Source: Planctomycetia bacterium
Lineage (GTDB): Bacteria > Planctomycetota > Planctomycetia > Pirellulales > Thermoguttaceae
Length of the DNA stretch: 41,593 nucleotides
Reading direction: 5' to 3'
NCBI GenBank assembly: GCA_030527015.1
Contig: JAUNBR010000013.1
Location: 24,225 to 65,817, forward strand
In this document: positions 25,782 through 34,559 of the stretch, piece after piece
How positions within the stretch are numbered: the stretch's first letter is position 1
How the letters are laid out: the number at the start of each line of letters is the position of its first letter
Notes under the pieces: model-generated
Seen by the model: only the letters and a program-made list of their open reading frames with translations
What the model was told of the DNA's origin: nothing
Database searches by the model: none
Made by a program: the position numbers and the translations under genes

Positions 25782-27095
25782 ATGACAACTTATGTTCCGC
25801 ATACAGATACAGATAAAAAATTGATGCTGGATAAAATCGGTGTTTCTGCGCTGGAGGAGCTTTTTCGGGACATTCCGCAGCAGTTACGTAAGGCACAGCT
25901 TTCGTTACCTGAAGGGCTTTCCACGATGGAAGCTCTGGAAAAGATGGAAGCTCTGGCGGGAGAAAATCGCGTCTTTCGTTCCATTCTGCGTGGTGCCGGT
26001 GCGTATGACCATTACATTCCACCGGTGGTACGTCATTTAACCGGACGACCGGAATTTGTTACGGCTTATACTCCCTATCAGGCGGAGATGTCACAAGGAA
26101 TTTTACAGGCGATTTTTGAGTATCAGTCCATGATCTGTAGTCTGACGGGAATGGATGTCGCGAATGCTTCGGTTTATGACGGCGCGACTGCGGCAGCAGA
26201 AGCGATTATGATGTGTTTTGATAAAAAACGCACGAAAGTGCTTTTGTCTGAAAATATTAATCCAGAAACTTTAGCGGTCATTCAGACGTACTGTCGTCCA
26301 CATCATTTAGATGTCATTCTCGTTCCTTCTCAGAATGGAGTTTTGGATCTGGCGGCTCTGAGTTCTTTGGTGGATGCCACCACGGCCTGTGTGTATCTGG
26401 AAAATCCCAATTATTGGGGATGCCTGGAGGATGCCGAGGAGATCGGTAAAGTGGCGCATGAAGCTGGGGCAAAATTTATCATGGGATGTAATCCGATTTC
26501 CCTGGCTTTACTGAAAACGCCGTGTCAGTATGGTGCGGATATCGTGGTGGGAGAAGGTCAGCCGCTGGGGATGCCGCTTTCTTTTGGTGGTCCGTATCTT
26601 GGGTTTATGGCCGCGACGACAAAAGAAATGCGGAGACTGCCGGGAAGAATCGTCGGAGAAACGACAGACGCTCAGGGACAGCGTGCGTATGTCTTGACGC
26701 TTCAGGCACGGGAACAGCATATTCGTCGTGAAAAAGCCTCTTCGAATATCTGTAGTAATCAGGCTCTCTGTGCACTGACGGCTGCAGTTTATCTTGCTTC
26801 GGTGGGGCCAGTCGGTTTACGGGAAGTCGCCACGGCCTGTGTCAGTATGGCGCATTATGCGGCCGCAGAATTTACAAAAATTCCTGGAGTTTCCTTAAAA
26901 TATCCTGGTGAATTTTTCCATGAATTCGTTACCACGATTTCTGCTAAAACGGCAGATGTTTTGGCAAAACTGGAAGAGCGGGGCATTCTTGGTGGCTTAC
27001 CGGTTTCAGAGCATGAAATTCTCTGGTGTATGACAGAAAAAGTGAAACGTGAAGATATTCTTACTGTGTGTGAAGTTCTGAGATCCGTGAAATAA
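25782..27095 (+). CDS. gcvPA: Glycine dehydrogenase (decarboxylating) subunit 1
   Basis: 437 residues, matching the split P1 subunit. With subunit 2 it decarboxylates glycine and loads the aminomethyl group on GcvH. Family blocks are YDHYIPPVVRHLTGRPEF, TAYTPYQAEMSQGILQAIFE, YQSMICSLTGMDVANASVYD and SNICSNQALCAL. The pyridoxal-phosphate Lys belongs to subunit 2, and no gcvPB follows: the next gene is ruvA. The ribosome site gaagga is a little far from the ATG. The gene order gcvT-gcvH-gcvPA is usual, the missing gcvPB and the wide gaps are not. Confidence 0.97.
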   Translation: MTTYVPHTDTDKKLMLDKIGVSALEELFRDIPQQLRKAQLSLPEGLSTMEALEKMEALAGENRVFRSILRGAGAYDHYIPPVVRHLTGRPEFVTAYTPYQAEMSQGILQAIFEYQSMICSLTGMDVANASVYDGATAAAEAIMMCFDKKRTKVLLSENINPETLAVIQTYCRPHHLDVILVPSQNGVLDLAALSSLVDATTACVYLENPNYWGCLEDAEEIGKVAHEAGAKFIMGCNPISLALLKTPCQYGADIVVGEGQPLGMPLSFGGPYLGFMAATTKEMRRLPGRIVGETTDAQGQRAYVLTLQAREQHIRREKASSNICSNQALCALTAAVYLASVGPVGLREVATACVSMAHYAAAEFTKIPGVSLKYPGEFFHEFVTTISAKTADVLAKLEERGILGGLPVSEHEILWCMTEKVKREDILTVCEVLRSVK

Positions 27096-27159
27096 GAAAA
27101 GATTTTTTTCTTGCTGCACGGTCTCTTTTTACAGAAGAATTTTTTCGGACTGTAAAATA

Positions 27160-27309
27160 TATACTGGTTCCACTTTAAATTTCCGTTTTGTGCGGCTCTG
27201 AAAGCAGGCATTTCCTGCGAAGCAAAAAAGCCGGTGAAGCTGAATTTTATAATGTATCGGGTATAAAATATCGAAAAAGCGGAAATTTAAGTACTTCGAG
27301 GATAAAATC
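27160..27309 (+). repeat. PR107 repeat copy, forward, plus tail fragment
   Basis: Full copy 27160-27267, whose left third is close to consensus (tatactggttccactttaaa), followed by an extra right-arm fragment (27271-27309, aaaaagcggaaatttaagta). Confidence 0.92.
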
Positions 27310-27330
27310 TGGTCGAAAACAGAATTTATC

Positions 27331-27390
27331 CTCTGGTTTTAAATTAAATTTCTTTTTTTGTGCGGTTCTAAAAGCAGGACATTTTAGGTG
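27331..27390 (+). repeat. PR107 left-half fragment
   Basis: Left arm and part of the centre only (tctggttttaaattaaattt, then gcggttctaaaagcagg). Confidence 0.65.
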
Positions 27391-27431
27391 ATTCTGCTGC
27401 TGACCGATCTGTCCGTGAGACAGACTGGAAA

Positions 27432-27539
27432 ATATACTGGTTCCATTTTAAATTTTCATTTTTTGCGGCTCTGAAAGTAGGCATTTTCCGCGAAGCAAAA
27501 TGCCGGAGAAGCGGGTTTTACAGTGCATCGGATATAAAA
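27432..27539 (+). repeat. PR107 repeat copy, forward
   Basis: From atatactggttccatttt to cagtgcatcggatataaaa. The centre keeps the cgaagc loop. Confidence 0.92.
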
Positions 27540-27597
27540 ATGCCGGCCTGACTGCAGTCAGAGGAGATGAAAATTTATTGTGTATCAGATACAAAAA
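27540..27597 (+). repeat. PR107 right-half fragment with GC palindrome
   Basis: Begins atgccgg and carries the perfect palindrome CTGACtgcaGTCAG, then a forward right arm ending tgtatcagatacaaaaa, 23 bases before ruvA. It shows a paired base change relative to CTGTC/GACAG elsewhere. Confidence 0.78.
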
Positions 27598-27620
27598 ATA
27601 AAAACGGAAAAAGATAAAAC

Positions 27621-28244
27621 ATGATTACGCGTATTACAGGAATCGTAACAGAACTTTATACGGATTATCTGGTACTGGAAATAGGTGCATTCGGTTATGA
27701 AGTGCTTATTCCGGAGTTCGCGCGGCGGCAGCTTCAGTCTCAGCTTGGGAAAGAAGTGTCGCTGTGCACGATCCAGTATATCGACGGAAATCCCACGCAG
27801 GGGAGAATGACACCACGGCTGGTGGGTTTTCTTTCGGCGGTGGAAAGAGAGTTTTTTGAGCTTTTTTGTAGTGTGGATGGAGTCGGGACGAAAAAAGCAC
27901 TGCGCGCGATGGTTCGGCCGGTGAATGAAGTCGCGGCGGCGATCGAAGATCAAAATGCGAAATTACTTTCCAGTTTACCAGGAATTGGGCCTGCCACGGC
28001 GGAGAGAATTATTGCCAAATTACGCCGAAAAGTGCCAAAATTCGCGCTGATGGTTTCACAAAATATCGGGACGGACGCGGAGCAGACGGTGACACGAGAT
28101 ATTATTTCTGATACTTTTGAGGCTCTTTTAGCTCTGGGACATTCAGAGTCAGACGCACGTCATTTAATAGATACCGTCTTGGAAAAAGGAAAGAAATTTA
28201 AGGATGTTCAGGACGTTCTGCAGGCGATTTATTATAGCCGATAA
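27621..28244 (+). CDS. ruvA: Holliday junction branch migration protein RuvA
   Basis: 207 residues, the usual length. It binds the four-way DNA junction and loads the RuvB motor. The N-terminal OB-fold domain ([20 protein letters not shown]) is followed by two helix-hairpin-helix motifs ([10 protein letters not shown] at about 85-94, [12 protein letters not shown] at 119-130) and a C-terminal three-helix domain ([19 protein letters not shown]) that touches RuvB. The ATG at 27621 has only a weak purine-rich ribosome site. ruvB and ruvC are not nearby. Confidence 0.95.
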   Translation: MITRITGIVTELYTDYLVLEIGAFGYEVLIPEFARRQLQSQLGKEVSLCTIQYIDGNPTQGRMTPRLVGFLSAVEREFFELFCSVDGVGTKKALRAMVRPVNEVAAAIEDQNAKLLSSLPGIGPATAERIIAKLRRKVPKFALMVSQNIGTDAEQTVTRDIISDTFEALLALGHSESDARHLIDTVLEKGKKFKDVQDVLQAIYYSR

Positions 28245-28258
28245 TGGTGAATGAATTT

Positions 28259-28365
28259 TTATACCCGATACACTATAAAATTCCGCTTCTCCGGCATTTT
28301 GCTTCGCTGAAAATATCTGCTTTCAGAGCCGCAAAAAAAGAAAATTTAAAGTGGAACCAGTATAT
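28259..28365 (-). repeat. PR107 repeat copy, reverse
   Basis: Close to consensus, from ttatacccgatacactataa to gtggaaccagtatat, 14 bases after the ruvA stop. Confidence 0.93.
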
Positions 28366-28401
28366 GTCTTATATGTTATGATTTCCTTATTTTGTGATGT
28401 T

Positions 28402-28507
28402 TTATATTCGATGCACTATGAATTTCCGCTTCCTCAGTATTTTTGCTTCACTGAAATGCCTGTTTCGGATCCGTATAAAACGGAAATTTAAATGAGAACC
28501 AGTACAT
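28402..28507 (-). repeat. PR107 repeat copy, reverse
   Basis: From ttatattcgatgcactatga to gagaaccagtacat. It is a tandem partner of the previous copy. Confidence 0.88.
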
Positions 28508-28715
28508 ATTATATATCGCAGCCTGAAAATGAAATGCCTGTGCACAAAATCCATGTAATTTATATATGGAACTGGGGAATATCCGTTTCATGAAGATATA
28601 CTGTGTGTCGATTTAATTTAAATTCTGAATCCCGGTTTTAATTTAAATTTTTATATGCTCGGAAATGTTCCCGGAACATATGGATTTCATCTTAAAACGC
28701 TTTTTGTATGCTCGT

Positions 28716-28827
28716 ACCCTGGTTTTACTTTCATTTCCGTTTTATCCGGTTCATAAACCGGTGTTTTTGCTTTGGCGAAAAGAACCGGCTTTTAGAGCCG
28801 CACAAAACAGAAATTTAATGTAAAATC
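28716..28827. repeat. PR107 hybrid copy, near-perfect palindrome
   Basis: Left half is a forward left arm (ccctggttttactttcattt) and right half is a reverse right arm (ccgcacaaaacagaaattta), so both ends are the same end of the repeat. The arms of about 43 bases pair with some mismatches. It lies 73 bases before the next gene start. Confidence 0.78.
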
Positions 28828-28900
28828 TCTGATAGTAAATCGAAGAATCGTTTCTTTCTGTTTCCTTCACTAATTATTTCCTTCCCTTTCGAAAAGAGTT

Positions 28901-31900
28901 ATGTTAAAAAAGAAAAACTGGTTTTATACGTTATTAATTTTTATTGTGTTGGGTGGCAGTTCCTCCGTTCATGCCACGTGGTATAATGAAGGCGTTCCGA
29001 ATGGTTCAGATATTATTATGATGGACACCGGCTGGCCGTGGCAACCATCGGCGACTTATTACGCCAGCTGGAACAGCTCGTTTAATCCGAAACCGAATAA
29101 TTTAAGTTTTTACGCAGGTTTTGTAACTCTTGTTAAAGAAAATCCAGACGGTACCGCGAATCTGGACAGTGAGGAACAGCAGCAGTTTAGGTTAAACTCG
29201 GTCTGGTCATTCTGGGGCGCGAATGAAAAAGGAGAGCCGATTCAGTTTATAGATGTGGCAGATAATCTGTATATACGGAATGAATTTGGCGGAGAGGGAC
29301 TCAGTGGAACTGTCGCGAATATGGGAGGATGGGATTTCATTCATCCAAATAAAGATGGAAAAAATCGGTGGTATACCATGCTGGCGAGAGTCTGGCAGCC
29401 GGAGGGTGAGCCTGAAAAGGAAGGGAAATCGGCGTATATGGGACGCTGGATAAAAGACGTTCAGGAAAATAAATGGCATTTTATCGGATATGTTCAGTTA
29501 CCGATTCCCGCGACTTCCTTCACGGGAAACAGTGGATTTATTGAGCCTCTGACGAATCCAAAAGCAGTTCGTCCTTTTATACGCAGGCTGGGTTATGCTC
29601 GAAAAGATGGAAAATGGGTTTCGACGAATCAGACAAGCGGTATAAACGCAAGATACGTTATCGCGAATATTCTTCCGGAAGGGAGACATGAATATTTATC
29701 ACTGGAATACTCCCAGCGTATGGATCTGCTGCCAAGATTTTTGAAAGGAACACCAGTTACGCCACATGACGGATCTGTTTTTACCGTTCAGCAGCCACCG
29801 CAGCCTGTTTTGGATATGCCGGTGATAAAGTCTGTTTCTGCACGAGGGTATAAGAATCAGGCACAGATACACTGGACGCTGGCGGAAAATTCCTCTCCAC
29901 AGCTGGGCTTTATTATCGAAGTATTCGATAATCCAGACTGTCATGGTACTCCGATTACCGTCAAAAAGCAGGCTCTGCCTACAGAAACGCACGCACTGGT
30001 GAAGTGGAATGGCGCACAGGAAGGTATGGCGATTCGTGTTACTGTTCGAGATGTTTTTGACCAGCTTTCAGTACCCATGGTGTGTGAAATTAAAAAAGAG
30101 AAGCTGCTTCCACAAATTACACCGGAAAAAGAATGTGTCTCTGGTCTGAAATATGAAATGTTTACGAAAGACACACATTACCCGGCGGTGTATCATAATC
30201 ATCCGATTCAGTCACCGAAGGAATCTCATATCTGGCTGAAACTGGAGGAATTAAAAGACGGAAAATTATTTCGTCAGGGCGTATCACGTGGTCTGGATAC
30301 GAGTATTCTGGAAGAGCGTAATAAAGGTTTTGCGTTACGATATACGGGCATAATTAAAATACCCGCTGATGGAATATACCTGTTTAAGGGTTCCGTGGAC
30401 GGTGCGTATGAATTAAAAATTGACGGAGTGCCGATTCTGACTAGAAATGAACAAAAAGGGACGAAAACACATTTTGGATCAGGTAATTTTCAGGCAGGAT
30501 TTCATCATTTTGAACTTACATGGCTTTTTGATGCCCTGGCAGCGAAAAATTTTGCGTTAAAGTGGTCTGGCCCGGATTTTGATTTCCGCCCGATGAACAT
30601 GAGAGATCTGTTTTATCTTTCTGAAGATTTACAGCCAAAAGTAGTCATACAGACAAAATCTCTGGGAGGCGGACATGGACATGTTCAGGCAGAGGCACTT
30701 ACCACGAAACATTCATTAAAAAAATTAACGCTTTATTTATCTGGTCTTCAGCTGGCAGAAAGCAGCTCAAGTCGGGTGGAATATACGGGGCCACTTCCGA
30801 AAGGTAAAAATGTTTTTACTGTCCGCATGATTTATGATGAAAATAATACGGTGGATTCAGAACCTGTTTTATTGGAAATTTCATCGGAACCGACAGATAA
30901 AACGTGGAACGTAAATAATATCGGACCTCAGGATGCCCATTTCGGTCTTTACCAGACAGATTCAGATGGGGAGCAGGGACATGCGTTTTCATTTTTTGGA
31001 AATGGGATGCATGCAGTCACCCGAGAAATGTCAGGAGATTTTGCGGTTTCCTGCCGTGTGGATTCATGGAACGGTGCGAATCGGGAACCTGTAAATAATC
31101 AGTCATGGGTGGGAGTCGCGGCATTCCAAAACATAAAAAATCTTAACTGGAGATGGGGAAGTACATATTATCTGGTTCAGCGTATTCGTGACAGGCGGAC
31201 GTCACCCGATTATTCTGATTTGGGAGGATCCCGTGTAAGTAACGCAGTGATTCCTTTTAAGGATAAACCCTGGATCCGCATCCAGCGCAGTGGGAATTTA
31301 TGGACCAGCTGGATTTCCGCTGATGGTTCTGAATGGGAATTAGCATCCGCCCAAATTTTGTCAGCACCCCAAAAGATGAGTGCAGGACTCTTTTTTGCTT
31401 CACCTGCACAGAAGGCCAGAGCACATTATTTTGCCACCGTTTCCCATTTAAGAACAGAAACGGAAGCACGTTTACCATTTCCAGAACCGATTCCCGTCAC
31501 AGGAACATCTGGCATACGTTATACCGGAGTGGTTACCGCACACAGTAATCCACAAATTTTTGTCGTGCGCAGTACAGACGGTAATTTATTACATACCACA
31601 AATAACGGCATGTCATTTAATACCATACCGATTACGCCTGTAGGAATTCGGTCTGTCGGAATTCATCCGAAAAATCCTGATATAATGCTTTGTGCATGGG
31701 GAAATGGTACAAAAGAAACCTCTGGCTTATGGAAAACTACAGACGGTGGGAAAACCTGGAATCCACTCGACTTTCCGGGGAATTTTGACGGTACCGGCCC
31801 TTCCGCCCTCTGTGGAGAAGTCATTCAGTTCGATTTAAGAGATCCACAAAAAATTTATGTAGGCTCTGAGTCCAAGGGATTATTTTACTCTGAAGATGGC

Positions 31901-32563
31901 GGAAAAACGTGGCGATTATGGGGGCTTTCTGAAAATCGAATTACTGCCGTCACACAGTGGCGTTTTGAATCGTATTTCCCAGCCATGGGTGCAGGAAAAA
32001 CCCACCTGCTGATCACGACATGTCCAGATAAATGGATGAAATATCTTGGTCGTGGAGATGTTAAAATCCCAGTAAAAGGTACCCTTTCCCAGGTTTATCA
32101 TATAACGGAAGATCAGGAATCGTTCCGTCCGGTGTATGAACTGGCGGAAACTGGTTTTTATAATGCACAGTGGGATAAGCAGCTGCCCACTTTAAGTGAA
32201 TTCGCGCTGGGCACATCTCACGGATATATGAATACCTCTGGAGGAAAATTATCGTTATATCCATTTAGCGCACATCTTGACTGGCTGCGGCCAATTACGG
32301 CTCTGGGGTCTTCTGGTCGTGGGGAAGGAAAATATGGTCGTTTTTTCGTGCAGGCACTAAATCCCACCGATTATGCCCAAATATCAAAAAGTGAAACGTG
32401 GGCTCTCGTCTGGAAATTTCAGAAACTTTCCGGTGACGTTCCGACAGGCGGTCTGATCGCCGTTTCACCAGACTGGAAAGATGGCGAAATTTGGCATTAT
32501 GTTTTTACGGATGGCATTTATATATCTCTGGATGGAGGTGTCTCTCTGAAAAAGTTACGATAA
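28901..32563 (+). CDS. Large secreted multidomain protein (DUF3472, PA14, LamG-like, sialidase-like propeller)
   Basis: 1220 residues. Signal peptide at 1-25 (FYTLLIFIVLGGSSSVHA). A DUF3472-type domain spans about 26-270 (MGGWDFIHPNKDGKNRWYTM and WHFIGYVQLPIPATSF), then a fibronectin-III-like stretch (about 305-400). A PA14 domain lies at about 415-575 (ALRYTGIIKIPADGIYLFKG, then GAYELKIDGVP). A LamG/DUF1349-like beta-sandwich covers about 665-865. The C-terminus has Asp-box repeats of a BNR/sialidase-like propeller (GLWKTTDGGKTWNP, GLFYSEDGGKTWRLW). Known: PA14 and LamG-like domains bind carbohydrate. Inferred: a cell-surface or exported glycan-binding or -cleaving protein. No catalytic residues can be assigned. 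The ribosome site is a weak aaaagag. Confidence 0.8.
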   Translation: MLKKKNWFYTLLIFIVLGGSSSVHATWYNEGVPNGSDIIMMDTGWPWQPSATYYASWNSSFNPKPNNLSFYAGFVTLVKENPDGTANLDSEEQQQFRLNSVWSFWGANEKGEPIQFIDVADNLYIRNEFGGEGLSGTVANMGGWDFIHPNKDGKNRWYTMLARVWQPEGEPEKEGKSAYMGRWIKDVQENKWHFIGYVQLPIPATSFTGNSGFIEPLTNPKAVRPFIRRLGYARKDGKWVSTNQTSGINARYVIANILPEGRHEYLSLEYSQRMDLLPRFLKGTPVTPHDGSVFTVQQPPQPVLDMPVIKSVSARGYKNQAQIHWTLAENSSPQLGFIIEVFDNPDCHGTPITVKKQALPTETHALVKWNGAQEGMAIRVTVRDVFDQLSVPMVCEIKKEKLLPQITPEKECVSGLKYEMFTKDTHYPAVYHNHPIQSPKESHIWLKLEELKDGKLFRQGVSRGLDTSILEERNKGFALRYTGIIKIPADGIYLFKGSVDGAYELKIDGVPILTRNEQKGTKTHFGSGNFQAGFHHFELTWLFDALAAKNFALKWSGPDFDFRPMNMRDLFYLSEDLQPKVVIQTKSLGGGHGHVQAEALTTKHSLKKLTLYLSGLQLAESSSSRVEYTGPLPKGKNVFTVRMIYDENNTVDSEPVLLEISSEPTDKTWNVNNIGPQDAHFGLYQTDSDGEQGHAFSFFGNGMHAVTREMSGDFAVSCRVDSWNGANREPVNNQSWVGVAAFQNIKNLNWRWGSTYYLVQRIRDRRTSPDYSDLGGSRVSNAVIPFKDKPWIRIQRSGNLWTSWISADGSEWELASAQILSAPQKMSAGLFFASPAQKARAHYFATVSHLRTETEARLPFPEPIPVTGTSGIRYTGVVTAHSNPQIFVVRSTDGNLLHTTNNGMSFNTIPITPVGIRSVGIHPKNPDIMLCAWGNGTKETSGLWKTTDGGKTWNPLDFPGNFDGTGPSALCGEVIQFDLRDPQKIYVGSESKGLFYSEDGGKTWRLWGLSENRITAVTQWRFESYFPAMGAGKTHLLITTCPDKWMKYLGRGDVKIPVKGTLSQVYHITEDQESFRPVYELAETGFYNAQWDKQLPTLSEFALGTSHGYMNTSGGKLSLYPFSAHLDWLRPITALGSSGRGEGKYGRFFVQALNPTDYAQISKSETWALVWKFQKLSGDVPTGGLIAVSPDWKDGEIWHYVFTDGIYISLDGGVSLKKLR

Positions 32564-32572
32564 ACGGAGGTT

Positions 32573-32694
32573 TTATCCCGATGCACCATGAATTTCCGTT
32601 TCCCATGTTCGCTGACAGGCCGCATTTTTGTTTCGCTAAAATACCTGCTTTCAGAGCTGCACAAAACCGGAAATTTAAACGAGAACCAGTATAA
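32573..32694 (-). repeat. PR107 repeat copy, reverse (GC-palindrome subfamily)
   Basis: Starts ttatcccgatgcaccat ten bases after the previous gene's stop and ends cgagaaccagtataaaa. The extra palindrome is decayed (gttcgctgacagg). A complete 37-residue frame runs through this copy behind a ggagg. Confidence 0.88.
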
Positions 32695-32701
32695 AATACT
32701 G

Positions 32702-32730
32702 TTGACGGGCAAAAAGAATTCTATTATAAT
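32702..32730 (+). promoter_or_regulatory. Promoter upstream of the Ser/Thr kinase
   Basis: TTGACG (32702-32707), an exact 17-base spacer and a perfect TATAAT (32725-32730). It starts just after one PR107 copy, and the next copy (32819-32943) would be in the leader of about 260 bases. Confidence 0.75.
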
Positions 32731-32818
32731 ACGAAAATAAGAGAAAGATATTTTAAATGTGATACATTATTCTGTTTTTTTATTATATTTTTTGTGACCA
32801 CAGAAAGTATATTTCACC

Positions 32819-32943
32819 CTGGTTTTACTTTAAATTTCGGTTTTATATGGCTCTGAATGCAGGCTTTTTTACTGAAGCAAAAATACTTTTTACTGAAGCA
32901 AAAATACCTGGAAAGCAGACATTTATTGTGCATCTAGTATAAA
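32819..32943 (+). repeat. PR107 repeat copy, forward, with internal tandem duplication
   Basis: From ctggttttactttaaatttc to tgcatctagtataaaaa. The segment ctttttactgaagcaaaaat occurs twice in a row, enlarging the centre. Confidence 0.88.
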
Positions 32944-32999
32944 AATGTAAGTCAGACCGGTAATTGGAGTTTCCCTCAAAACATTTAATTGGACAAAAG

Positions 33000-34397
33000 A
33001 TGAGTTCCCAGAAGATTAATGGAAAACTGGTCGAAAATGAAACTTCTGGACCTACTGTTATCACATCACGTCCTCTACTAACACCGGTGGGAGGCAGGGC
33101 GCAAATCTTATCCACTGAAAATAGAGAAACAGAGGAAAAGCTAAATCAGGTAAGAATCGTCGGAAGATTTTTAGAGCCGGGGCAGATGTGTAATGGATTT
33201 CGGCTGCTTCAGTATATCGGCGGTGGTGGAATGGGCCATGTATGGCTGGCAGAAGATGAAGAATTACACCGCTGCGTGGCGCTAAAAGTTCTGGATCTGC
33301 AGCAAAATGTTTCGGAAGACATTATTTTACGTTTTCGTGCGGAAGCTCAGGCCGGGGCATCATTAAATCATCCAAATATCGCGCAGGTATACACTTTCGG
33401 AAAATGCCAGGCGCTTAATATTCTGTATATCGCGATGGAATATGTGGACGGAGAAAATATTCGTGACAGGATCTGTCATCGTGGGGCACTGCCGGTAAAC
33501 GAAACTCTCGTTTATTCACTGCAGATCGCCATGGCGCTGAGCCATCTGGATCAGTTTCAGATCGTGCATCGAGATATTAAACCGTCTAATATTCTAGTAA
33601 CGCAGTCAGGCTGGGCAAAATTAATTGACCTGGGACTGGCACGGCAGTTTAATACGGAAATTTCTTTGCCGGAGGGGGATGACGATTTAAATTTTCCTGC
33701 GCAGAAGAAAGATCTGACTGCTACGGGTGTTACGCTGGGAACTTTTGATTTTATTTCACCTGAACAGGCGCGTGAACCACGGACCGTCGACATTCGAAGT
33801 GATATTTATTCGCTGGGATGTACGATGTATTATATGCTGACGGGAAATCCTCCATTTTCTCAGGGAGGGCCGCTACAAAAATTATTACAGCATCAGGGAG
33901 ATGCTCCGCCTGATATTCGTCGCCAGAGAACGGATGTTCCTGAATCGTTTCGGAACGTTATCGAAAAAGCCATGCGTAAGGACCGAAATGAAAGGTTTCA
34001 GGATACGAAAGAACTGATTCTTGCGCTGGAGAAAGTCGCGGAAGAAACAGGATTTTCTTTGCCCGCGATGGCTGGTTATATTACGCTGGACTGGATTCCC
34101 AAGGAAAAAAAGTCGATTCCGATGATTCTGGACTGGAACATATGGAAGGGACAGTTAGCGTGGATCGTGCCATTATTTGTACTGCTGACAGCTATTTTTG
34201 TTTTGGATTATTTATGGTCTCCCGCGGAAAATGAAATGGTAATACCATCTGGAACCTCTATTATTTCACCGTATGAGATTTATCCTGAGTCTTCTCATAA
34301 GGAAAACCGTGAGAGAAATTCCCTGCAGCAGGGGAAACCGGTGCCCGTGCCAATTTCTCCATCTCCACTTATGGAAATTTCAGAGGAGGGTAAATGA
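33000..34397 (+). CDS. Membrane Ser/Thr protein kinase, PknB type
   Basis: 465 residues from the ATG at 33000, with gga seven bases upstream. A TTG at 32964 would extend it by 12 residues. The kinase domain (about 67-350) has the Gly loop YIGGGGMGHVW, Lys96 in VALKVL, Glu115, the catalytic HRDIKPSN (190-197), DLG at 210-212 in place of DFG, and GTFDFISPEQAREP. One membrane helix at about 390-410 (AWIVPLFVLLTAIFVLDYLW) is followed by a short Pro/Ser-rich outer tail without a sensor domain. Known: such kinases are very numerous in planctomycetes. The FHA protein at 18302-18904 could read its phosphothreonines (inference). It has its own promoter. Confidence 0.93.
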   Translation: MSSQKINGKLVENETSGPTVITSRPLLTPVGGRAQILSTENRETEEKLNQVRIVGRFLEPGQMCNGFRLLQYIGGGGMGHVWLAEDEELHRCVALKVLDLQQNVSEDIILRFRAEAQAGASLNHPNIAQVYTFGKCQALNILYIAMEYVDGENIRDRICHRGALPVNETLVYSLQIAMALSHLDQFQIVHRDIKPSNILVTQSGWAKLIDLGLARQFNTEISLPEGDDDLNFPAQKKDLTATGVTLGTFDFISPEQAREPRTVDIRSDIYSLGCTMYYMLTGNPPFSQGGPLQKLLQHQGDAPPDIRRQRTDVPESFRNVIEKAMRKDRNERFQDTKELILALEKVAEETGFSLPAMAGYITLDWIPKEKKSIPMILDWNIWKGQLAWIVPLFVLLTAIFVLDYLWSPAENEMVIPSGTSIISPYEIYPESSHKENRERNSLQQGKPVPVPISPSPLMEISEEGK

Positions 34398-34440
34398 AGG
34401 GCGTTCTGTGCCTGGCAGGAGAAAGAGGAGACCTGTGAAT

Positions 34441-34546
34441 GTTATCCCCGATGCACTATAAACTTTCTTTGTTTCAGTATTCTTGCTTCGCTGAAAATAA
34501 CTGATTCAGAGCCGCACAAAATGGAAATTTAAATGGAAACCTGTAA
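34441..34546 (-). repeat. PR107 repeat copy, reverse
   Basis: From ttatccccgatgcactataa to aaatggaaacctgta. It fills the spacer between kinase and hydrolase genes. The hydrolase ribosome site (aagga) starts right at its end. Confidence 0.88.
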
Positions 34547-34559
34547 AAGGATGATTTAT

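Larger units (their letters stand above)
27096..27620. other. Gap of stacked forward PR107 copies
   Basis: 525 bases between gcvPA and ruvA almost wholly made of forward copies and fragments (27160-27597). Small open frames across it are repeat-derived. Confidence 0.75.
28245..28900. other. Gap between ruvA and the large secreted protein
   Basis: 656 bases holding two reverse PR107 copies, a fragment near 28624-28660, and a hybrid palindromic copy. No promoter could be assigned with confidence. Confidence 0.65.
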
